NCBI RefSeq assembly: GCF_017068395.1
Contig: NZ_CP070619.1
Coordinates: 1,922,001-1,986,000, forward strand
Reading direction: 5' to 3'
DNA length: 64,000 nt
Source of the DNA: Rhodococcus pseudokoreensis
Lineage (GTDB): Bacteria; Actinomycetota; Actinomycetes; Mycobacteriales; Mycobacteriaceae
In this document: one piece after another, positions 58,544-64,000 of the stretch
Numbering within the stretch: position 1 is the first letter of the stretch
Layout of the letters: each line of letters opens with the position of its first letter
Notes under the pieces: model-generated
What the model saw: only the letters and a program-made list of their open reading frames with translations
The model's database searches: none
Told to the model about the DNA's origin: nothing
Translations under genes and position numbers: made by a program

Positions 58544-59737
58544 ATGGTGCATGTAACTCCCTTCGCCTGGATTCTGACGATCGTGGTGATCGTTGCTCTG
58601 CTGGCGTTCGACTACTTCTTCCACGTCCGGCACGCGCACATCCCGACGCTGAAGGAAGCGGCGATCTGGTCGTCGATCTATGTCGGACTCGCGCTGCTCT
58701 TCGGTGTCGCCGTCCTGATCTTCGGCGGCGTCGACATGGGCACGGAGTACTTCGCCGGTTACGTCACGGAGAAGGCCCTGTCCGTCGACAACCTCTTCGT
58801 CTTCCTCATCATCATGTCCAGCTTCCGGGTGCCGCGCGAAGACCAGCAGAAAGTCCTGCTGTTCGGCATCGTGTTCTCGATCTTCGCCCGGACGGGGTTC
58901 ATCTTCCTCGGCGCCGCGCTCATCAACTCGTTCGCGTGGGTGTTCTACTTCTTCGGCCTCATCCTTCTGATCACCGCAGGCAACCTGCTGCGGCCCGAGA
59001 CCGAGGACTCGCACTCGGCCGACAACTTCATCATCCGCATCGCGAAGAAATTCATCCACACCACCGAGCAGTACGACGGCGACAAGCTGTTCACCGTCGA
59101 GAACGGCAAGCGGATGATGACGCCGATGCTGCTGGTGATGGTGGCGATCGGCGGCACCGACCTCCTCTTCGCCCTCGACTCCATCCCCGCAATCTTCGGC
59201 CTCACCCAGAACGTCTTCGTCGTATTCACCGCCACCGTGTTCTCGCTGATGGGCCTGCGGCAGCTGTACTTCCTGCTCGACGGTCTCCTCGACCGCCTCA
59301 TCTACCTGTCGTACGGGCTCGCCGCAATCCTCGCGTTCATCGGCGTCAAGCTGATCCTGCATGCACTGCACGAGAACAACCTGCCGTTCGTCAACAGCGG
59401 CGAACCGGTCGACGTCATCGAGATCAGCACGTTCGTGTCCCTCGGTGTCATCATCGGCATCCTCGTAATCACCGTCATCGCGTCGCTCGCCAGTAAGAAG
59501 GGCAGGGCGCAGTCCACCATCGCCGGCGCCCGCCGGCACGCCGTCAACTACCTCGACCTCGACTACACCGCCGACCTCGCCGAGCGCGAACGCATGTACG
59601 ACAGATTGATCAACGAGGAAGAACAACTCAAGAAGCTCGACCCGAAATTCAAGAAGATGGTCCGCGAGGAAACCGCACTCCTGGACCTCATCAAACGCGC
59701 CCACGGCGAGCACGACGCGTTCCTCAAACAGAACTAG
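58544..59737 (+). CDS. TerC/Alx-family integral membrane protein
   Basis: 397 aa with about nine transmembrane helices. It has FAGYVTEKALSVDNLFVFL and IGGTDLLFALDSIPAIFGLT, the two acidic repeat motifs of TerC proteins. The C-terminal ~80 residues are cytoplasmic and charged. TerC/Alx proteins export manganese or protect during metal insertion and export. GGAGAGG lies before the ATG. It has its own promoter after the catabolic operon. Confidence 0.93.
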   Translation: MVHVTPFAWILTIVVIVALLAFDYFFHVRHAHIPTLKEAAIWSSIYVGLALLFGVAVLIFGGVDMGTEYFAGYVTEKALSVDNLFVFLIIMSSFRVPREDQQKVLLFGIVFSIFARTGFIFLGAALINSFAWVFYFFGLILLITAGNLLRPETEDSHSADNFIIRIAKKFIHTTEQYDGDKLFTVENGKRMMTPMLLVMVAIGGTDLLFALDSIPAIFGLTQNVFVVFTATVFSLMGLRQLYFLLDGLLDRLIYLSYGLAAILAFIGVKLILHALHENNLPFVNSGEPVDVIEISTFVSLGVIIGILVITVIASLASKKGRAQSTIAGARRHAVNYLDLDYTADLAERERMYDRLINEEEQLKKLDPKFKKMVREETALLDLIKRAHGEHDAFLKQN

Positions 59738-59765
59738 CCGAACGCAGAACCAGCTGAACGCAGTC

Positions 59766-59795
59766 GAAGCGCCCACCGATACCGGCGGGCGCTTC
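59766..59795. terminator. bidirectional hairpin terminator
   Basis: A perfect 9-bp stem GAAGCGCCC (59766-59774) pairs with GGGCGCTTC (59787-59795) around a 12-nt loop. It lies 28 bp after the TerC stop and 40 bp from the end of the SPW gene on the other strand. Confidence 0.75.
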
Positions 59796-59834
59796 TTCGG
59801 CTCGTGCCCCATCCCCATGCGGGCACGTGCGTGT

Positions 59835-60278
59835 CTACCTCCTTCTCATCCTCATGCCGCCGTCCGCCATTCCCATGGCGGTGAGACCGAGACCCAGCAG
59901 ACACACGATGATGCCGCAGACCACGTTCGACCAGATCATTCCCGCCGTGGTGGTTACTCCGACGACCAGCCACGGGCTGACGATCATCCACAGTCCGAGC
60001 AGCGGCGCGACGAACGCCATGCCGTGCGTGCGTGAGTAGGCCGACGTGAAACCGACCGCGAGCAGTGCCACCGCAAGACCCGACAGCAGGTTGCACGTCG
60101 CCAGGCCAGACTGGCTTGCGAACCCGACAATCCACGGCGACGCCGCCATGTAGAGGCCCGCCATGAACATCAGGCCCTCGGTGACCTGCGTCATCGGTTG
60201 TTCCGAGACTCGGTCGTAGCGAGCCCGCAACTCGGCGATATCAGGGTGTCTCTCGATCGACATGCCTGGTGTCGTCAT
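59835..60278 (-). CDS. SPW-repeat membrane protein
   Basis: 147 aa. Four transmembrane helices contain the repeat signature twice: AASPWIVGF in the first and VSPWLVVGV in the third. The N-terminal cytoplasmic region is charged (IERHPDIAELRARYDRVSEQ) and the C-terminus is basic. SPW proteins are small membrane proteins of unknown role. The ATG at 60278 has a very strong AGGAGGTGGGTG just before it. Confidence 0.88.
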   Translation of the reverse strand: MTTPGMSIERHPDIAELRARYDRVSEQPMTQVTEGLMFMAGLYMAASPWIVGFASQSGLATCNLLSGLAVALLAVGFTSAYSRTHGMAFVAPLLGLWMIVSPWLVVGVTTTAGMIWSNVVCGIIVCLLGLGLTAMGMADGGMRMRRR

Positions 60279-60418
60279 CACCCACCTCCTAGAAAAGAGA
60301 ACCATTCCCTATCCAGGGGGTGCCCCGAACTTCGTACGGCAAACCAACGGTGACCAGGTAATTTTTCCGAATTCCCGACTACCGACCAGTCCCCACGAAC
60401 GGCGACGATCAGCGGACC

Positions 60419-60447
60419 TTGGGCAGGCCTCCAGGGGCGGGCATACT
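60419..60447 (+). promoter_or_regulatory. promoter of leaderless small membrane protein
   Basis: TTGGGC (60419-60424) and CATACT (60442-60447) are 17 nt apart, and the GTG at 60454 follows 6 nt later. There is no ribosome-binding site. Confidence 0.45.
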
Positions 60448-60453
60448 CGAAGT

Positions 60454-60612
60454 GTGTGGTGGATTGCCTGGGTCGCGCTCGCGTGGATAGCACTGTCGGT
60501 ACCCCTCGCGATCCTCATCGGGCGAGCGATTCGGCAGAAAGATCTGCACGAACTGCCCGCCACCGAGAACGCGACGAGCAAGAACGACCCTCCCGACCGC
60601 ACGGTTGCCTGA
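60454..60612 (+). CDS. small single-pass membrane protein
   Basis: 52 aa: one hydrophobic helix (VWWIAWVALAWIALSVPLAI) followed by a charged cytoplasmic tail (RQKDLHELPATENATSKN). The start was placed at GTG 60454 because a 17-bp-spaced promoter ends 6 nt before it, giving a leaderless mRNA. There are no recognisable homologues by eye. Similar tiny membrane proteins are common in Rhodococcus. It could be expressed with the following gene, 43 bp downstream. Confidence 0.5.
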   Translation: MWWIAWVALAWIALSVPLAILIGRAIRQKDLHELPATENATSKNDPPDRTVA

Positions 60613-60655
60613 CCGCGCCGTGCGCACACCCGGCGCAGCTTGGAAGAATAGCGGG

Positions 60656-60958
60656 ATGGCGCCGCTCTTCTATCCCCTCGTGTTCATGAACTTCCTCTTC
60701 GCGGCGACCACCCTGTGCCTTGCACGCCCCTCCCACCTGACCGCCGGCGCCACCGTCGTCGCCGCGGTGGTCTGGATCTTCGGCAACGGTCCCCTCGAGG
60801 GCGCCATCCTGTGGCGACTGAACTCGGCGCACGGCTTGACCGTGTCCGACCTACTGTCGGCACTCGCACTCGGAATCGCGATGTGGGGGTTCCGCGAAGC
60901 CGGCGCGTGGAAGCCGAGCCCGAAGCGTCGCCGGCGACTCCTCAACAGGCGGTACTGA
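60656..60958 (+). CDS. small membrane protein, hypothetical
   Basis: 100 aa with three hydrophobic stretches (YPLVFMNFLFAATTLCL, GATVVAAVVWIFGNGPLEGA and LLSALALGIAMWGF) and a strongly basic end (KPSPKRRRRLLNRRY). I do not recognise the family. GGAAG lies about 9-13 nt before the ATG at 60656. It converges on the second BRCT-like gene, much as the membrane protein at 46307 converges on the first, but the two membrane proteins are not visibly related. Confidence 0.6.
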   Translation: MAPLFYPLVFMNFLFAATTLCLARPSHLTAGATVVAAVVWIFGNGPLEGAILWRLNSAHGLTVSDLLSALALGIAMWGFREAGAWKPSPKRRRRLLNRRY

Positions 60959-60987
60959 GGCACCTCGTCCGCGGCCCCGCTGGATCC

Positions 60988-61359
60988 TTACGCGCCGCCC
61001 CGATGAGCTCCCGCAGGCGCCCCTGCCGCCGACTCACGAATCCGCGACCGCACACGGGCCGTGACCTGCCAGATCCGGGTGGTGTCGTGGACGCTGATGC
61101 ACGGCACACCCAGTGTGCGGGCGTGTTGGACGGCAGCCGATTCCTTCGCGGAACAGCGCCCGTCGAGAATGTCCTCGGTGACGATGACGCACAGCACGTC
61201 ACCGTCGAGTTCGCGGATCGGTTCCAGGCCGTGGAGTGCCACCCATTGCCGGACCATCGCCCACTGTGACACGTCGTTGTAGCGGGTCGGATTGCCGACG
61301 AACAACACGCGACGAGACCGGCGGGCTCGGGCGACCTCGATGCTGGAGATGGGTGACAT
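60988..61359 (-). CDS. small BRCT-like protein (paralogue 2)
   Basis: 123 aa. RRVLFVGNPTRYNDVSQWAM ... GDVLCVIVTEDILDGRCSAK ... ARTLGVPCISVHDT aligns position by position with the protein at 46794-47192 (VLF-GNP, QW/HW, GDVxCxIVTE, G-C-SA, LG/RG-x-C-I/V-S/P). The fold looks like a BRCT domain with an extended C-terminus rich in Arg, Ala and Gly. The ATG at 61359 has AGGAA about 9 nt upstream. The longer upstream frame reads through the palindromic repeat and is not supported. Confidence 0.65.
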   Translation of the reverse strand: MSPISSIEVARARRSRRVLFVGNPTRYNDVSQWAMVRQWVALHGLEPIRELDGDVLCVIVTEDILDGRCSAKESAAVQHARTLGVPCISVHDTTRIWQVTARVRSRIRESAAGAPAGAHRGGA

Positions 61360-61495
61360 GACGAAAGTTCCTGTCCACGTGAACGGCTGATCCCGGTACG
61401 GAACAACTCTCTCCCGACCCGGCGCCCACGTCTGTCCCACGATCAGGCCACACACCGGATGAATCTCGAGTCCCCCGATCGGAGGACACCCCCGC

Positions 61496-61540
61496 ACGTG
61501 AGTGGGAAAGTGTCCTCGGGCGCGCATCGGCACTCACATG
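61496..61540. repeat. 45-bp palindromic element (copy B)
   Basis: It matches copy C (63497-63541) at about 40 of 45 positions and copy A in the NRPS mainly in the left arm and the outer right arm. The outer 9-10 bp (ACGTGAGTG / CACTCACAT) can pair. It lies 10 bp before the ATG of the LysB-like gene, between divergent genes. Confidence 0.7.
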
Positions 61541-61549
61541 GGAGGTTGC

Positions 61550-62296
61550 ATGATCACTGTTCTGTGCTGCCGCGGCATCGGCGAGGATGTCGACGTCAAC
61601 ATGCTCACCAACACCACGCAACTCCTGAACCGCGCACGATTCGTCGTCAAACAGGTTCCGTGGGAGGCGAGTTACGGGCCGGTGCCCGATCCGGGCGGAT
61701 CAGCGTTCGACAAGGCGCTGTCCGAAGGACGCACACTCCTGTTACGGATGATCGCCGATGACCCGAATCCCGTTGTTCTGCTCGGCTACTCAGGAGGCGC
61801 TGCGCTGGCCGGCAACGTGGCGGCCGAGGTCGGACGGGGGCAGCACCCCACCCTGGACGTGCGCGGGGTCGGACTGATCGCCGATCCGCTGCGGCCGGCA
61901 TCCCCGGACCTTCCCGGCTGGGGCATTGCGGGCCAGCGCCCGATCACGAGGATGCCCGTGTGGCAGATCGCCGACCCGCTGGATGCCATCTGCTGCTGTC
62001 CGGGCAACTCACCGCTGCGCACGTTCGCGGACCAGTCGGCGGCATTCTCACTCGCCGACCCGGCGGCATGGGTGGCGGACCTCCTCGACCGGCTCCGTAC
62101 GAGAAGGTGGCAGGCGGTGATCCTGAACTGGTGGCGACCGTGGACGGTGTGGCAGCAGTACTCCGAGGCCATCGATGACGTGAACGGTTACCTGTTCCGG
62201 GGCGACCACACCAGTTACTGGGTGCGGACCGCCCCGGGCACCGACCGCACCTACTGCGAGCTACTCGCCGATCGCGTCGGCAGCCTCTCGGACTGA
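61550..62296 (+). CDS. LysB/cutinase-like serine hydrolase
   Basis: 248 aa alpha/beta-hydrolase without signal peptide. It starts MITVLCCRGIGEDVDV, has the nucleophile elbow LLGYSGGAALAG (GxSxG), an Asp in IADPLDAICC and a His in GDHTSYW, a plausible triad in cutinase/LysB order. LysB-type enzymes of actinobacterial phages and their bacterial relatives cleave mycolate or polyester bonds. ICCCPGN is an unusual Cys cluster. GGGAGG lies 5 nt before the ATG, immediately after palindromic copy B. Confidence 0.75.
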   Translation: MITVLCCRGIGEDVDVNMLTNTTQLLNRARFVVKQVPWEASYGPVPDPGGSAFDKALSEGRTLLLRMIADDPNPVVLLGYSGGAALAGNVAAEVGRGQHPTLDVRGVGLIADPLRPASPDLPGWGIAGQRPITRMPVWQIADPLDAICCCPGNSPLRTFADQSAAFSLADPAAWVADLLDRLRTRRWQAVILNWWRPWTVWQQYSEAIDDVNGYLFRGDHTSYWVRTAPGTDRTYCELLADRVGSLSD

Positions 62297-62325
62297 CACC
62301 CGGGCGCACCGAGGGACTTCGGAGT

Positions 62326-62353
62326 GGGAGGGCTGCGTCGTCATCGCACTCCC
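62326..62353. terminator. stem-loop between convergent genes
   Basis: GGGAG (62326-62330) and TGCG (62334-62337) pair with CGCA (62345-62348) and CTCCC (62349-62353): nine base pairs with a 3-nt bulge and 7-nt loop. It lies 30 bp after the hydrolase stop and just before the end of the glycosyltransferase remnant. Confidence 0.5.
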
Positions 62354-62358
62354 CTCCG

Positions 62359-63473
62359 TCATTCTCGGATCGGCAGGTGATCGATGAGGTCCGCGGCATG
62401 AACGGCACCGTCATGAGCGCGGATCCGCGCTCCCAGCGTTGCTGCGGTCACCCTGTGCGGTCCGGCTACGAGCAGCTCGCCGACCGCCGACCGGATGCGC
62501 TCGGGCGCGGCTGTCTTGCGGAGACAACGAGCGACGCCGCGCTGCTCCAGACTGCGGCCGATCATCTTCTGATCGAGCGCCGGGTGAATCGGCAAAATGA
62601 CCAAGGGTAAGTCGTGCGCGAGGGCGCGCATAGTGGTGTCGTGGCCGCCGTGTCCGATAACGAGGGTGGCGGTGGGCAAGATCTGATCGTGCGGAACGTA
62701 GCCGTGCACTTCGGTGTTCGGGCCCGCCGAGAAGGTTGCCGGGTCGACGGACGGTCCGGTGGTGACAACGGTATGGGCGGGCATTCCACCTACCGCCTCG
62801 ACGATGTTCCGTAAGGCCCGCTGTTGCCCGTCGAAGTTGAGACTGCTGAGGCTGACCAGGATCAGCGGATCGCGTTCGGACACGGGTGTCAACGTGGACG
62901 GTATCGGATGTTGCACCACCCCGGTGTAGTGGACGGAGGCGGGCAGGCTTCGGCGGGAGGCCGGATCAAGGTCCTTCTCGGTCGTCACCAGCGCGAGGTC
63001 CGATGACGTCCACAGCCTCAATGGCCGCAGACCCTTCAGACGGGCCATCACGGCGTCGTACCACGTGTCACACCTCGATACATGAACTCGTAGTAGGTGT
63101 GCACCAGCGTCACACGCGTCAGGTGCGCGTCGGCGGCGGCCTGCAGGGCTCCATACAGCAGGCAATCGACCACGACCACGTCTGTTGGCTCGCGCGCGAC
63201 GGTGTCGAGCAGATCGATTCCGGGCCCGGCGTCGGTGAAGACAGCAAGCGATTGGTACAAGCCAGTGACACCGGGATGTTTGGTGGTCGACTGCCAGGGT
63301 CGTGCGTGGGTGTAGGGCGTGAACGGGAAGCCATGACTTTCGATCCGCCGGCGTTGCTGGGCGTGTCCGAGAAATCGGACCTGGTGACCGCGGTTGCGTG
63401 CCTCCGTCGCGATGCCGAGAGCGGGTGGCACGTTTCCGCCGCCGTCCCAGGTGACGAACAGGATGCGTGCCAT
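62359..63473 (-). pseudogene. MGT-type glycosyltransferase interrupted by a frameshift
   Basis: The N-terminal half (63473 to about 63065) reads MARILFVTWDGGGNVPPALG ... DVVVVDCLLYGALQAAADAH ... HTYYEFMYRG, the start of a macroside/UGT-like GT-B enzyme. It then stops 15 codons later. The C-terminal half continues in another frame from about 63070 (TWYDAVMARLKGLRPLRLW) through VHGYVPHDQILPTATLVIGH and GGHDTTMRALAHDLPLVILP, the UDP-sugar binding motif, to 62359. Together they make one full-length ~375-aa protein, so a single indel near 63050-63075 splits it. It could be a real pseudogene, a sequencing error or programmed frameshifting. GGAGGCACC precedes the ATG. Confidence 0.75.
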
Positions 63474-63496
63474 GCGGTGCCTCCAGGCCAGTGGGA

Positions 63497-63541
63497 ACGT
63501 GAGCGGGAAAGCGTGCTCGGACACGCATCGGCACTCACATG
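63497..63541. repeat. 45-bp palindromic element (copy C)
   Basis: It is nearly identical to copy B, and its left arm to the one in NRPS domain A3. It overlaps the stop codon of the SnoaL-like gene (63535-63537) and lies 24 bp before the glycosyltransferase start. The outer arms can form a hairpin in the mRNA between the two genes. Confidence 0.7.
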
Positions 63542-64000
63542 CCCGCGGCCTTCCGCGCTGTGCGCTTGGCCCAGGCGTTGCGCACCAGCGACAGCGGGGT
63601 CGGCGGCACCCAGCCCAGCTGGACTGCCTGGCCGAGGTCGTCCCGCGTTGCCCAGTGCTCGACGACGCGGCCGTCTGCGACGCGCAACCAGTGCGACTGC
63701 CGGACCGCGAGCACTCGCCCGGTGGGCGCGAACACCTGGTCGATCGATCCGCGCTCGTCGTACACGACGAAGGGGCCGGAGTGCCTGCCCTTCATGATCG
63801 TGTAGACGACGGCGAGGTCGCCCTCGACCACGACGTCCTCGATGTCGAATCGCAGCTCGGAGAAGGCGGTGCGAAGCCATTCGGCGGTGGCGTAGAACGC
63901 GTCGGGTCCGCGTCCTCGCGTCCGCGGGGGTTCGGTCGCGCTCTCCCGGTTGAATGCGTCCGGGTGGACGACGGTGTCGAAATCGGCGCGGCTTCCGTTC
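63535..64000 (-). CDS. SnoaL-like/NTF2-fold protein (5' end beyond window)
   Basis: At least 154 codons, open to the right edge. It has DAFYATAEWLRTAFSELRFD, a VVEGDLAVVYTIMKGRHSGP strand pair and VADGRVVEHWATRDDLG followed by LGWVP, the pattern of SnoaL-like polyketide-cyclase/ester-hydrolase NTF2 proteins. These serve as small-molecule cyclases or isomerases. The C-terminus is basic (KRTARKAAGM). The stop codon lies in palindromic copy C. Its true start is outside the window. Confidence 0.82.
   Translation of the reverse strand, partial: NGSRADFDTVVHPDAFNRESATEPPRTRGRGPDAFYATAEWLRTAFSELRFDIEDVVVEGDLAVVYTIMKGRHSGPFVVYDERGSIDQVFAPTGRVLAVRQSHWLRVADGRVVEHWATRDDLGQAVQLGWVPPTPLSLVRNAWAKRTARKAAGM

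Noticed and set aside
1..64000. CRISPR arrays, tRNA/rRNA genes, insertion sequences and attachment sites
   Set aside because: No regularly spaced repeats, cloverleaf sequences, transposase motifs or integrase genes were seen on either strand.

Overview
The window looks like chromosome of a high-GC, mycolic-acid-type actinobacterium, most likely Rhodococcus or a close Nocardiaceae relative. This is inferred from strongly GC-biased codon wobble, an F420-type (DUF385) reductase, a 13E12-type HNH protein behind SOS boxes, SPW-repeat and TerC proteins, leaderless-looking promoters and GTG/TTG starts. No rRNA, tRNA, CRISPR array or recognisable transposase was seen.

Layout. (1) 1-6.2 kb: a partial Hsp70-like membrane protein behind a leaderless 18-codon upstream ORF, a secreted lipase, a UDP-glucose dehydrogenase, and a convergent overlapping tyrosine phosphatase / tyrosine autokinase pair (Wzb/Wzc type). 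(2) 6.3-22.1 kb: one giant nonribosomal peptide synthetase on the minus strand, five C-A-PCP modules and a thioesterase, divergent from a DUF4012 membrane protein. (3) 24-31.9 kb: a subtilase with a translationally coupled I9-like small protein, a small RibA-like orphan, a LAL-type LuxR regulator, an SOS-box-controlled HNH protein divergent from a tandem cold-shock-fold protein, and a DUF218 protein. (4) 31.9-44.0 kb: a minus-strand exopolysaccharide cluster (second UDP-glucose dehydrogenase, fcl, gmd, flippase, acetyltransferase, polymerase, four glycosyltransferases, initiating sugar-phosphate transferase). Its core, about 35.4-42.5 kb, is clearly poorer in GC than its surroundings. A GT14-type glycosyltransferase follows on the plus strand. 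(5) 46.3-51.4 kb: small membrane and BRCT-like proteins, a 14-TM efflux pump, a DUF385 reductase and a secreted GH43-type protein. (6) 51.6-58.4 kb: a tightly overlapping amine/putrescine catabolism operon. (7) 58.5-64 kb: TerC, SPW-repeat and small membrane proteins, a second BRCT-like paralogue, a LysB/cutinase-like hydrolase, a frameshifted MGT-type glycosyltransferase and a partial SnoaL-like gene.

How the genes work together. The autokinase, phosphatase, two UDP-glucose dehydrogenases, gmd/fcl, initiating transferase, flippase, polymerase and acetyltransferase fit a Wzx/Wzy-type O-acetylated polysaccharide containing fucose and glucuronate. The oxidase, cupin, permease, Lrp regulator, aminotransferase and aldehyde dehydrogenase fit uptake and oxidation of an amine to the acid.

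The most unusual signal is in the NRPS. Adenylation domains 3 and 4 both lack the usual stretch between core motifs A2 and A3, and in each the gap is filled in frame by a palindromic DNA element. The A3 element has two further 45-bp relatives at 61.5 and 63.5 kb outside the NRPS. This looks like palindromic-repeat insertion into a megasynthase reading frame.
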